A DNA stretch of 64,000 nt, from contig NZ_CAAHFG010000001.1 in assembly GCF_900890425.1 (NCBI RefSeq), positions 992,001-1,056,000 on the forward strand, written 5' to 3'. Positions 44,479-53,359 of this stretch are shown here, piece by piece. The stretch comes from Pontiella desulfatans. GTDB lineage: Bacteria; Verrucomicrobiota; Kiritimatiellia; Kiritimatiellales; Pontiellaceae. The translations under genes were made by a program, and so were the position numbers. The notes below the pieces were generated by a model. That model had not been told where the DNA came from, ran no database searches, and was given only the letters and a program-made list of their open reading frames with translations. Position 1 is the first letter of the stretch. Each line of letters begins with the position of its first letter.

Positions 44479-44670
44479 TGTAGGGCGGGGGCCGCGACCC
44501 AGCCGGTGCGGATGCTCCGCGATCGGGGATCGCGGCTACACAGGACGATGTAGGGCGGGGGCCGAGACCCCGCCGGTGCGGATGGTCCGCGATCGAGGAT
44601 CGCGGCTACACGAGCGGGTGTAGGGCGGGGGCCGATACCCCGCCGGTTCGGATCATCGAGGATCGTGCAA
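44479..44670. repeat. Tandem 70-bp repeat array with internal palindromes
   Basis: The unit begins TGTAGGGCGGGGGCCG at about 44479, 44549 and 44619, an exact 70-base period; the third copy is partial. Each unit contains CCGCGATCG..GATCGCGG, a near-perfect palindrome, and GGGG/CCCC complementary segments, so each can fold. REP-like non-coding array between radC and larC. Confidence 0.85.
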
Positions 44671-44733
44671 GCCTGCTGATGGTCTGCTAGAGGCTTGGCG
44701 ATAAACTCAAAACCTGCCATGCTCCCGGGCATT

Positions 44734-45936
44734 ATGAAAACACTCCATTTTGAAAGCATTGGCGGGGCGAGCGGGGATATGATCCTTGGTGCGCTGGTTG
44801 GACTGGGCGTTCCGGTCGGGGAACTGAACGATGAGCTGAAGTCGCTGAAGGTTGATCCGTTCGAGATCGTGGCGGATGAAATCGTCGAGCAGGGAATGAG
44901 CGGCATCCGCGCAAAGGTGGAGCTCCATGGGCACCACCATCATCACCATCATGACCATGGGCATGATCACGACCACCATCATGGCCGCCATTTGAGTACG
45001 ATCCTGAAACTGATTGGGGATAGCGCGTTGCCGGAACCGGTGAAGACCAACGCCGCGAAGGTGTTTCAGCGTATCGGCGAGGCCGAGGCGGCGATCCACG
45101 GCGTGGATATTGAAAAGATCCACTTCCATGAGGTTGGCGCGATGGACTCGATTGTCGATATTGTCGGTTGCTGCCTTGCCCTTCATAAGTTGGGCGTTGA
45201 TGAAGTGTCCATCCGAAGCCTGCCGCAGGGGCACGGAACGATCGAATGCGCCCATGGAACCTATCCGAATCCTGCACCGGCCACATTGCGTCTTCTGGAA
45301 GGATTTCCGGTGCAGGATGTCGATGAACCGTTCGAGCTGGTCACCCCGACCGGGGCGGCGCTGATCTCCAGCTGGCGGACGGCGGCGGCTCCTATCTCCG
45401 GAAGCAAGGCTGCAAAAATCGCCTACAGCTTTGGGCACAGGAAACTGAATGGCCGGCCCAACCTGCTGCGCGCAACGCTTTACGAGTCGGCGGAGGATCA
45501 AACCGTGGATGAGGTTTTGGTGCTGGAGTGCAATTTGGACGATACCACGCCGGAGCTGGTCGGCTGCCTGTTCGATCGACTGCTCGAGGCCGGTGCGCTG
45601 GATGTCTACACCACGCCGGTCTTCATGAAGAAGCAGCGGCAGGGAATTCTGCTGACGGTGCTGTGTCTGCCATCGGATCGTGAGGCGATGCTGGATCTGG
45701 TTTTTGCGGAGTCGACTACCTTCGGTATTCGCGAGCATCTGTCCAGGCGGACGGTGCTGGAGCGTAGTTTCCAAACCGTGGAAACCCCGTTTGGTGCTGT
45801 TCGGATAAAAGTTGGCAGACGCCATGGTGAGGTGGTTACGGCTTCGCCGGAGATCGACGATTGCCGGGCACGGGCATCAATCAACGGTGTATCAGTCAGG
45901 GAAGTTTACGAGGCGGCTAAAAAGGAAATCAGATGA
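44734..45936 (+). CDS. larC: Nickel-pincer cofactor biosynthesis protein LarC
   Basis: 400 residues from ATG 44734. HFESIGGASGDMILGALVGLG is the family N-terminus; a His-rich stretch (residues about 66-87) is expected for a nickel-handling protein; IHFHEVGAMDSIVDIVG, LVTPTGAALI and LECNLDDTTPE are conserved blocks. LarC inserts Ni into the pincer nucleotide that serves lactate racemase and related racemases/epimerases. The partners LarB and LarE are not in this window, nor is a LarA-like enzyme. Stop overlaps the next start (ATGA). Confidence 0.93.
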   Translation: MKTLHFESIGGASGDMILGALVGLGVPVGELNDELKSLKVDPFEIVADEIVEQGMSGIRAKVELHGHHHHHHHDHGHDHDHHHGRHLSTILKLIGDSALPEPVKTNAAKVFQRIGEAEAAIHGVDIEKIHFHEVGAMDSIVDIVGCCLALHKLGVDEVSIRSLPQGHGTIECAHGTYPNPAPATLRLLEGFPVQDVDEPFELVTPTGAALISSWRTAAAPISGSKAAKIAYSFGHRKLNGRPNLLRATLYESAEDQTVDEVLVLECNLDDTTPELVGCLFDRLLEAGALDVYTTPVFMKKQRQGILLTVLCLPSDREAMLDLVFAESTTFGIREHLSRRTVLERSFQTVETPFGAVRIKVGRRHGEVVTASPEIDDCRARASINGVSVREVYEAAKKEIR

Positions 45937-47324
45937 AATTGATATCGATTGCATTATGTTTATTGGCTGTTGCCGGGGCTTCGGCGGAAACCTATTTTGC
46001 CAACGGCATCAAGATTGGCGAGGTGGATCAGGATTCGGCGATCATCTGGACGCGGTTGACCCAGGAACCGGCGCTGAATATTGTCGGAGCGAAGTTTATC
46101 GAGAGCAAAGCCCATGTGGTTCCGGCCTCGAAGCAGCTGCCCGAAGGCAAAGCGCTCGCCGATATGGAGGGCGCGGTTTCCGGGGCTCCCGGCAAGGTTC
46201 GGTTGGTCTGGCAGAAGAAAGATGGCAAGCAGGTTGCCAGCGATTGGAAATCAGTGGATGCCACCACTGATTTCACCGCCAAGTTTGAGTTGGCCGGATT
46301 GAAAGCGGCAACGGAGTATTCGCTTCGAATGGAGTCGGACTCAGGAACTCATTTCAATGGAATGTTCAAGACCGCCCCGCCCGTCGGTGAGGGTGCGGAT
46401 GTTTCGTTTGCTGTCGTGACCGGGCAGGACTTTAACCGGCGTGATGACGCGAAGAAGGGGCACAAGATCTATCCACACATGCAAAAGCTTGGCTTGGATT
46501 TCTTCGTGCATACCGGCGACATCGAATACTACGACAAGTCGCAACCCTACGCCACGAGCCTGGAATACGCCCGTTTCAAGATGGCGCGCATGTATGGCCT
46601 GCCCAACCAAGTGGCGTTCCATTCTTCCATGCCCAGCTATTTCATCAAGGACGACCACGATACCACCAAAAACGATGCGTGGCCGGAGCAGGCCTACGGA
46701 GAGCTGACCTGGAACCAGGGGCTTGAGCTGTTCCGCGAGCATTTCCCGGTGCTCGATAAAAACTACCGCACCATTCGCTGGGGCAAGGATCTACAGGTCT
46801 GGTTGATGGAGGGGCGTGATTTCCGCAGCCCCAACACGATGAAGGACGGGCCGGCCAAAAGTATTTGGGGCAAGGAGCAGAAGGAATGGTTCTTCCGCAC
46901 GGTCAAGGAATCCGATGCGACGTTCAAGGTGCTGATCAGCCCGACACCGGTCGTCGGCCCCGACCGCGGCAACAAGAACGACAACCATGCGAATGTTGGT
47001 TTCAAGCACGAGGGCGACGAAATTCGCGCGTTTATCGCGTCGCAGAAAAACATGTTCGTGGCCTGTGGCGACCGGCATTGGCAATATGTCTCCGTCGATG
47101 CCGAAATCGGCGTGAAGGAGTTTTCGTGCGGGCCTACCTCCAACAAACATGCGGGTGGATGGAAAAACAGCAACGTGCTGCCGGAACACCGCTATTTGAA
47201 TGTGCAGGGTGGATTCATGACGATCGGCGTTGACCGTCGCGACGGGAAACCGGTTTTAACGGCGCGCCACTACGATGTGGATGGCAAGCTTTGCAATGAA
47301 GATGTGAACCAGGGGGAAATCTAA
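45933..47324 (+). CDS. Secreted PhoD-like alkaline phosphatase
   Basis: 463 residues, signal peptide about 1-19. An N-terminal fibronectin-like beta domain (QDSAIIWTRLTQEP to FKTAPP) precedes a metallophosphatase core with FFVHTGDIEYYD, PSYFIKDDHDT, and VACGDRHWQYVS supplying metal ligands. The first PhoD metal motif appears as VVTGQDF rather than the usual G-S-C-Q form, so details of the site may differ. Exported phosphomonoesterase or diesterase is likely. Coupled to larC and to the sialate esterase by overlapping start/stop codons. Confidence 0.85.
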   Translation: MKLISIALCLLAVAGASAETYFANGIKIGEVDQDSAIIWTRLTQEPALNIVGAKFIESKAHVVPASKQLPEGKALADMEGAVSGAPGKVRLVWQKKDGKQVASDWKSVDATTDFTAKFELAGLKAATEYSLRMESDSGTHFNGMFKTAPPVGEGADVSFAVVTGQDFNRRDDAKKGHKIYPHMQKLGLDFFVHTGDIEYYDKSQPYATSLEYARFKMARMYGLPNQVAFHSSMPSYFIKDDHDTTKNDAWPEQAYGELTWNQGLELFREHFPVLDKNYRTIRWGKDLQVWLMEGRDFRSPNTMKDGPAKSIWGKEQKEWFFRTVKESDATFKVLISPTPVVGPDRGNKNDNHANVGFKHEGDEIRAFIASQKNMFVACGDRHWQYVSVDAEIGVKEFSCGPTSNKHAGGWKNSNVLPEHRYLNVQGGFMTIGVDRRDGKPVLTARHYDVDGKLCNEDVNQGEI

Positions 47325-48877
47325 TGCGTGGATGGATGGTGTTGCTGGCCGTATGGGCCATGGGATGTTCAAGTTTTGCCGAGCTCAAGCTCGCAACCGT
47401 GTTTGCGGATGGAATGGTGCTGCAACGCGATCAAAAGGTGGCCGTTTGGGGCTGGGCCGATCCGGGGGCGGAAGTGACCGTTTCTTTTGCCGGGCAGGAA
47501 AGAAACGCCACAGCCGGTGCCGATGGTAAGTTCATGGTTCGCCTCAAAAAAATGGAGGCGTCCGCCAAGCCGCAGGTGCTGGTGGTCAAGGCCGGTGCCG
47601 ATGTGGTGGAAGTCGGGAATGTTGTCGTCGGGGAGGTTTGGCTTTGTTCCGGGCAGTCGAACATGGCGATGTCCGTCAAGGGGGCCGATCAGTTTGAAAA
47701 GGAGCAGGCTGCGGCCAATTTCCCGCTGATCCGCATGTTTACGACGGCCCGCACGACCAGCACCGAACCGCTGGCGGATTGTTCCGGAAGCTGGCAGGTC
47801 TGCGCGCCGGAAACCGTCGGCGGCTATTCCGCCACCGCCTATTTCTTTGGCCGCGAAATCCATAAGGAGCTGGGCGTGCCGGTGGGGTTGCTGCATTCCT
47901 CCTGGGGGGGCACCTGTGTCGAGGCCTGGACGCCCATCGCCTCCATGGAGCAATTCCCGTCCGTCATGGAATACAAGGCCGGCCTGGATGCACAAGCCGG
48001 CAGGTTTGATCCGGCTGCGGAACAGGCGAAGCAGGCCAGGGCGTTGGAGCAGTGGGTGGAAAAGGTGAAGCAGGCCAAGGCGGAGGGCAAGAAGGCGCCG
48101 CGCCGCCCGCAGCCGAAGACCGATCCGAAGCAATCGCAGAACTATCCCGCCAATCTCTACAATGCCATGATCCACCCGCTGGTTCCCTATGGGATGCGCG
48201 GCGCCATCTGGTATCAGGGCGAGCGCAATGCGAAAACCTCCGAAGGGGCGATGCTCTACCGCGACCTGCTCGAAAACATGGTGGTGCAGTGGCGCAAGGA
48301 TTGGAACAGCGAATTCCCGTTCTACGCCGTGCAGCTGGTGAACTATAAAAAACCGCAGGAGTTGCCGGTCGAAGACACCGCCTGGGCATTCATCCGCGAA
48401 AGCTTCCTGAACTTTCATAAAGAAGTTCCAAACGTTGGAATCGCCGTCACGATCGACGTGGGCATGGAGAAAAACATCCATCCGACCGACAAGCAGGCCG
48501 TAGGCTACCGCTTGGCCCGGCAGGCCCTGGCAAAAACCTACAAAATGGAGGTGGTGGCCGGTGGCCCGATCTATGAATCGATGAAAAAGGAAGGCGGCAA
48601 GATCGTCATCACGTTCGACGATGTTGGATCCGGCCTGGTGGAGCAGGGCGCCGCGCCGCTGAAAACCTTTGCCATTGCCGGCGCGGACAAGCAATTTGTT
48701 GCGGCGCAGGCCGCCATTGTGGGCCAAACGGTCGTGGTCGGTTCCCCCGAGGTTTCCGATCCGGTAGCGGTTCGCTATGCCTGGGCGGATAATCCGGTGG
48801 GTTGCAACCTGTTCAACAAGGAAGGTTTCCCGGCTTCGCCCTTCCGCACCGACGATTGGCCATCCACCGGGGAATAG
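47324..48877 (+). CDS. Secreted sialate O-acetylesterase-like SGNH protein
   Basis: 517 residues, signal peptide about 1-19. N-terminal beta domain (VFADGMVLQRDQKVAVWGWA) typical of the family, then VWLCSGQSNMAMSV with nucleophile Ser112, GLLHSSWGGTCVEAWTP, GAIWYQGERNA and a C-terminal region with VGIAVTIDVG and NIHPTDKQAVGYRLA bearing the catalytic Asp-His pair. A Lys/Ala-rich insert (about 225-265) interrupts the domain. Removes O-acetyl groups from sugars. One-base overlap (TAATG) with the phosphatase gene. Confidence 0.88.
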   Translation: MRGWMVLLAVWAMGCSSFAELKLATVFADGMVLQRDQKVAVWGWADPGAEVTVSFAGQERNATAGADGKFMVRLKKMEASAKPQVLVVKAGADVVEVGNVVVGEVWLCSGQSNMAMSVKGADQFEKEQAAANFPLIRMFTTARTTSTEPLADCSGSWQVCAPETVGGYSATAYFFGREIHKELGVPVGLLHSSWGGTCVEAWTPIASMEQFPSVMEYKAGLDAQAGRFDPAAEQAKQARALEQWVEKVKQAKAEGKKAPRRPQPKTDPKQSQNYPANLYNAMIHPLVPYGMRGAIWYQGERNAKTSEGAMLYRDLLENMVVQWRKDWNSEFPFYAVQLVNYKKPQELPVEDTAWAFIRESFLNFHKEVPNVGIAVTIDVGMEKNIHPTDKQAVGYRLARQALAKTYKMEVVAGGPIYESMKKEGGKIVITFDDVGSGLVEQGAAPLKTFAIAGADKQFVAAQAAIVGQTVVVGSPEVSDPVAVRYAWADNPVGCNLFNKEGFPASPFRTDDWPSTGE

Positions 48878-48950
48878 CCCGAAAACCCGTTTGCGTTTTT
48901 CCCCTTCCTCCAATATCGTCACGACCTTTTGAGATTTGGGGAATGGACTT

Positions 48951-49709
48951 ATGTTGGCAAAACGAATCATACCCTGCCTGGATGTAACGGGCGGGCGCGT
49001 CGTTAAGGGCGTGAATTTTGTGGACTTGCGCGATGCGGGCGATCCGGTGGAATGCGCCAAGGCCTACGAGGCCCAGGGCGCGGACGAACTGACGTTCCTC
49101 GACATCACCGCATCGAGCGACGGGCGCGACACGATGGTGGATATTGTCCGCCGTTGCGCCGAGCAGGTGTTCATGCCGCTGACCGTCGGCGGCGGAATCC
49201 GCACGGCAGCCGATGTGCGCCGCATGCTCAACGCCGGTGCCGACAAGGTTTCGTTCAATACGGCGGCCATCAACAATCCCGACATTCTCAACGAATGCTC
49301 CGAATCGTTCGGGTCGCAGTGCACCGTGCTCGCCATCGATGCTCGACGCAACGGCGACGGCACCTGGGGCGTATTCACGCACGGCGGGCGCAACCCGACC
49401 GAGCTAGACGCCATCGAATGGGCGATCGAAGGAACCCGGCGCGGGGCGGGGGAAATCCTGCTCACCAGCATGGATTGCGATGGATGCCGCGACGGCTACG
49501 ACCTGGAGCTGACCCGCACGATATCCGAAGCGGTCAACGTGCCGGTCATTGCATCGGGTGGGGCCGGGACGAAGGATCATTTTGTGGACGCAGTAACGGA
49601 GGGGAAGGCGGACGCTGTCCTGGCCGCATCGCTGTTCCACTTTGGGGAGCTCACGGTGGGTGAGCTGAAGGAATATATGAAATCAAAGGGTATAGAGGTG
49701 AGACTATGA
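48951..49709 (+). CDS. hisF: Imidazole glycerol phosphate synthase cyclase subunit
   Basis: 252 residues from ATG 48951. [19 protein letters not shown] gives the first catalytic Asp (CLDV) and Lys; [42 protein letters not shown] (second catalytic Asp) and PVIASGGAG follow the half-barrel repeats. Forms IGP and AICAR with the glutaminase HisH, not encoded here. Four-base overlap with hisI. Confidence 0.97.
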   Translation: MLAKRIIPCLDVTGGRVVKGVNFVDLRDAGDPVECAKAYEAQGADELTFLDITASSDGRDTMVDIVRRCAEQVFMPLTVGGGIRTAADVRRMLNAGADKVSFNTAAINNPDILNECSESFGSQCTVLAIDARRNGDGTWGVFTHGGRNPTELDAIEWAIEGTRRGAGEILLTSMDCDGCRDGYDLELTRTISEAVNVPVIASGGAGTKDHFVDAVTEGKADAVLAASLFHFGELTVGELKEYMKSKGIEVRL

Positions 49710-50122
49710 GCAAGGAACTTGAAGAAGGATTGGAACTGGCGCTGGATTGGAACAAGTTGGAGAAGGCCGTTGAAGGCACGAAGGGCATCATCCCCGTGGC
49801 CGTGCAGCATGCCGACACGAAGGAAGTCATCCTCGTGGCCTACATCAACCAGATTGCGTTCGAGGAATCGCTCAAGCGCAAGATGCTGGTGCTCTGGAGC
49901 AGCTCCCGCCAGGAATTGTGGGTGAAAGGCCTGACCTCCGGCGAAACCTTCGAGCTGCTCGAAGCCTATGTGAACTGCGAGCAGAATTCGCTGCTCTTCG
50001 TCGTGCGCCCGAACCGCGGCGGCATCTGCCACACCAAGAACGCCAAGGGCGAGCCGCGCAACTGCTACTACCGCAAGATCGACCTCGCCAACCCGACCCA
50101 GCTCGAAAACATCGACGAGTAA
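49706..50122 (+). CDS. hisI: Phosphoribosyl-AMP cyclohydrolase, variant metal site
   Basis: 138 residues. [30 protein letters not shown] and [17 protein letters not shown] are clear HisI blocks; Cys91, Cys108 and Cys120 fit the three zinc cysteines. The usual DCDxDxLL segment reads NCEQNSLL (90-97): the three aspartates expected to bind magnesium are Asn, Glu and Asn. The CHTG..SCF element also has a longer loop. Operon position behind hisF supports the function. No HisE domain is fused. Confidence 0.9.
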   Translation: MSKELEEGLELALDWNKLEKAVEGTKGIIPVAVQHADTKEVILVAYINQIAFEESLKRKMLVLWSSSRQELWVKGLTSGETFELLEAYVNCEQNSLLFVVRPNRGGICHTKNAKGEPRNCYYRKIDLANPTQLENIDE

Positions 50123-50131
50123 AGAATGACG

Positions 50132-50255
50132 AGTAATTCGTAATGCGTAATTTTCTCTTGCTCTAGCAGGGTGGGGCGCGCTTTCATTTTACGCATTACG
50201 CATTACGCATTACGCATTACGCATTACGCATTACGCATTACGCATTACGCAATCA
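50132..50255. repeat. ACGCATT heptamer tandem array with inverted flank
   Basis: About 8.5 tandem copies of ACGCATT occupy 50191-50250; an inverted short copy (TAATTCGTAATGCGTAATT, about 50133-50151) lies 40 bases upstream. The arms can pair into a hairpin. It fills the gap between hisI and the phosphohexomutase gene. Confidence 0.85.
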
Positions 50256-50270
50256 GAGAGATGAGGAATC

Positions 50271-51734
50271 ATGGAAATCAAAATCAACGACCTGATGCAA
50301 CAGAGCGGCGTGAAGTTCGGTACCAGCGGCGCACGCGGCCTGGCGGCCGAGATGACCGACCAGGTCTGCTACACCTACACGAAGGGCTTCCTGCAATATC
50401 TGGAGGAGACCGGCGAGCTGAAGAAGGCCGGCGAGCCGGTGGCCATTGCCGGCGACCTGCGCCCGAGCACCGGGCGGATCATGGGGGCGGTGGCGAAGGC
50501 GGCGTCCGACATGGGCTACCACCCGGTGAACTGCGGCCGGATTCCGTCCCCGGCGGTGGCGCTCTACGGTCTGGAAAACGTCTGCCCCGCCATCATGGTG
50601 ACCGGCAGCCACATTCCGGCCGACCGCAATGGCATCAAGTTCAACAAGCCCACCGGCGAAATCCTTAAATTCGACGAGGAGCAGATCCGTGAACAGGTTG
50701 TCGATGTGGATGAATCCGTTTTCGGCGGAGAAGGCTTTGGGCTGCCCGAGGAAAACATCGATGCGCGGATCAACTATATCCAACGCTATCTCCGCACCTT
50801 CCCGAAGGATTGTCTCCAAGGCGCAAAGCTGGGCATCTACCAGCATTCGGCCGTGGGGCGCGATGTGCTGATCGAAATCTTTTCCGGCCTCGGGGCAAAG
50901 GTTACCCCGCTCGGATTTTCCAGCACGTTTGTCCCCGTCGATACCGAGGCCATCCGGCCGGAGGACGTCGAACTGGCAAAGGAGTGGTCGGCCGAAAACG
51001 GGTTCGATGCCATTCTTTCCACCGATGGCGACAGCGATCGGCCGCTGATCTCCGACGAGAACGGCAACTGGTTGCGCGGCGATGTGTCCTGCATCCTGGC
51101 GGCGAAATATCTCGGCGCCGATTCCGTAAGCACCCCCGTCAGCTGCAACACTGCGGTGGAAAAGTGCGGTTGGTTCAAGGATATCCGCCGCACGATGATC
51201 GGCTCGCCGTTCGTGGTGGCCTCGATGATCGAAGCCTCGTTCGCCGGTTGCAAGGGTGTTATTGGCTACGAAGCCAACGGCGGCTTCCTGACCAATTCCG
51301 ATTTCCCGATCAATGGAAAGGAGCTGCGGGCGTTGCCGACGCGCGATGCTGTGCTTCCTGTGCTGTGCATCATCCTGCTTTCGATTCAGGAACGCAAACC
51401 CATCTCCGCCTTGCTGGCCGAATTGCCGCAACGCTTCACCGCCAGCGACCGTATCCAGGATTTCCCGACCGAGGACAGCCGCAAGATCATTGAGCGGTTC
51501 AACGAGGTTTCCGCGATCGAAGACGCCTTTGGCGAAGTGTTCGGCAAGGTGGGCTCCATCGATCTCACCGACGGATTGCGCGTGACCTTCGAGTCTTCCG
51601 AGGTGCTGCACATGCGTCCTTCCGGCAACGCGCCCGAGTTCCGCTGCTACAACGAGGCCGACTCCGAGGAGCGCGTGCAGGAGATGCAAAATCAGTCGAT
51701 GCAGATTCTTCTTCGCATGAAAAGTGATGCGTGA
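50271..51734 (+). CDS. Phosphomannomutase/phosphoglucomutase family
   Basis: 487 residues. SGVKFGTSGARGLA is the substrate entry loop, VTGSHIPADRNGIKF contains the phosphoserine (Ser113), STDGDSDRPL (DGDSD 252-256) binds magnesium, and MRPSGNAPEFR is the phosphate-binding loop. The active-site element is TGSHIP rather than the common TASHNP. Interconverts hexose 1- and 6-phosphates for nucleotide-sugar synthesis. Start has GAGGAATC. Confidence 0.92.
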   Translation: MEIKINDLMQQSGVKFGTSGARGLAAEMTDQVCYTYTKGFLQYLEETGELKKAGEPVAIAGDLRPSTGRIMGAVAKAASDMGYHPVNCGRIPSPAVALYGLENVCPAIMVTGSHIPADRNGIKFNKPTGEILKFDEEQIREQVVDVDESVFGGEGFGLPEENIDARINYIQRYLRTFPKDCLQGAKLGIYQHSAVGRDVLIEIFSGLGAKVTPLGFSSTFVPVDTEAIRPEDVELAKEWSAENGFDAILSTDGDSDRPLISDENGNWLRGDVSCILAAKYLGADSVSTPVSCNTAVEKCGWFKDIRRTMIGSPFVVASMIEASFAGCKGVIGYEANGGFLTNSDFPINGKELRALPTRDAVLPVLCIILLSIQERKPISALLAELPQRFTASDRIQDFPTEDSRKIIERFNEVSAIEDAFGEVFGKVGSIDLTDGLRVTFESSEVLHMRPSGNAPEFRCYNEADSEERVQEMQNQSMQILLRMKSDA

Positions 51735-51775
51735 TCGGTGATGCTCCTCTCGTCTCACGCTTCACTCATCACGTT
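51722..51775. repeat. GTGAT/ATCAC palindromic repeat before trpE
   Basis: GTGATGCGTGATCGGTGATG faces CACGCTTCACTCATCACG across CTCCTCTCGTCT. Short units in opposed clusters again, overlapping the last codons of the mutase gene. Confidence 0.6.
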
Positions 51776-51834
51776 TTTGGTTGCTTCGAAAATCGCAAAA
51801 GTTACCATCCACTCTTTTAACCAAGAGAAAAACC

Positions 51835-53358
51835 ATGGCAATCGTTCCGGATAGAGCAACATTTTTGGAAAAGGCGAAGCAGGGGAACCTGGTGCCGGTG
51901 TGGAAGGAAGTCCTCGCCGACCAGGAGACGCCGGTTTCGGCCTATGAACGGGTGCGCAAGTTTTTGCGCGAGCGCGACCATGCGTCGCACACCTATCTGC
52001 TGGAGTCGGTGGAGGGGGGCGAGAACATTGGCCGCTATTCCTTCATTGGCGGCACCCCGCGCACGATCCTGCGCGCCTATGGGCGCCGGGTGGAAATCGC
52101 CACGAATGGCGGCGAACCGGTGGTGATCGAGGATATCGATCCGCTGGAGGCGCTGAAAAACCACATGCGGCAGTTCGCGCCCGTGGTGGACGATCCGGCC
52201 TTGCCGCGCTTCATCGGCGGGGCGGTGGGTTTTCTGGGCTACGATGTGGTTTCGCAGTTCGAGCCGCGCGTTCCCATCATTGGGAACGACGAGATCGGAA
52301 ACCCCGATATGGTGTTCATGGTTACGGATGGCCTGATTGCCTTCGACCGGGTGAACCATAACCTGAAGATCGTGGCGAATGCGCATGTCGAAGATGATCC
52401 CAACGCCGCCTACGACAAGGCGCTGGCGCAGATCGATGAACTTTGCGAGGCCTTGCAGACGCCGATCGAACGCGTGCTGATCGATACGCACGACGAAGTG
52501 GAACCGCTTGAGCCGAAGTCGAACACCACGAAGGAGGAATTCCTGGAGATGGTCGAAAAGACCCAGGAATACATCCGCGCCGGTGATGTGATCCAGACCG
52601 TGCTCTCGCAGCGCTTCGAGGTGGAAAACGAAGCCGATTCGTTGGATGTCTACCGGGCGCTTCGTTCGATCAATCCCTCTCCCTACATGTATTGCCTCGA
52701 CATGGGCGAGAGCGCCATTGTCGGCACCTCCCCGGAAATCCTCGTGCGCTGCGAAGACCGCAACGTGGAAGTCCGCCCGATTGCCGGCACCCGCCCGCGC
52801 GGTGAAACCCCGGCGGAGGATCTGGCCCTCGAACAAGATTTGCTGGCCGATCCGAAGGAACGCGCCGAACACATCATGCTGGTCGATCTGGGCCGGAACG
52901 ACATCGGCCGCGTTTGCGACTTCAATACCGTCGAGGTGCCCGACCTGATGGTCATCGAGCGCTATAGCCATGTGATGCATATTGTGTCCGATGTAACCGG
53001 CCGGCTTTCCGACGCGCACGACGAATATGACGTGGTTCGCGCCAGCTTCCCGGCGGGCACGGTGAGCGGGGCGCCGAAGATCCGGGCGATGGAAATCATT
53101 GCCGAGTTTGAAAAGAGCAAGCGCGGGCCCTATGCCGGCGCGGTGGGCTATTTCAACTATAACGGCAACTTCGATTCGGCCATCACCATCCGCACCGTCA
53201 TCCTCGACAAAAACAAAGCCTATGTGCAGGCTGGCGCCGGCATCGTCGCCGACTCCGTGCCGATCAACGAATACGAGGAAACGCGCAACAAGGCACGCGG
53301 CATGATGAAGGCCCTCGCCCTCGCCAAGCACTACCACGCCGCCCGGATAGGGAAATAA
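51835..53358 (+). CDS. trpE: Anthranilate synthase component I
   Basis: 507 residues from ATG 51835. TYLLESVEGGENIGRYSF contains the LLES element of the tryptophan feedback site, favouring TrpE over PabB. Chorismate-binding core: QTVLSQRFEVE, SPSPYMY-like segment, GTSPEILVR, IAGTRPRGETP, ERAEHIMLVDLGRNDIGRV, FPAGTVSGAPKIRAME, and AGAGIVADS. The amidotransferase subunit gene lies 440 bases downstream, separated by an inserted cassette. Confidence 0.96.
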   Translation: MAIVPDRATFLEKAKQGNLVPVWKEVLADQETPVSAYERVRKFLRERDHASHTYLLESVEGGENIGRYSFIGGTPRTILRAYGRRVEIATNGGEPVVIEDIDPLEALKNHMRQFAPVVDDPALPRFIGGAVGFLGYDVVSQFEPRVPIIGNDEIGNPDMVFMVTDGLIAFDRVNHNLKIVANAHVEDDPNAAYDKALAQIDELCEALQTPIERVLIDTHDEVEPLEPKSNTTKEEFLEMVEKTQEYIRAGDVIQTVLSQRFEVENEADSLDVYRALRSINPSPYMYCLDMGESAIVGTSPEILVRCEDRNVEVRPIAGTRPRGETPAEDLALEQDLLADPKERAEHIMLVDLGRNDIGRVCDFNTVEVPDLMVIERYSHVMHIVSDVTGRLSDAHDEYDVVRASFPAGTVSGAPKIRAMEIIAEFEKSKRGPYAGAVGYFNYNGNFDSAITIRTVILDKNKAYVQAGAGIVADSVPINEYEETRNKARGMMKALALAKHYHAARIGK

Positions 53359-53359
53359 C

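Noticed and set aside
44479-44670. CRISPR array
   Set aside because: The 70-base units are near-identical over their whole length, so there are no variable spacers.
44926-44994. Vector-derived His-tag in larC
   Set aside because: The His/Asp-rich stretch is in the middle of a natural LarC protein, where metal-binding histidines are expected.
50191-50250. CRISPR array
   Set aside because: The units are 7 bases with no spacers; it is a simple tandem heptamer array and no cas gene is present.
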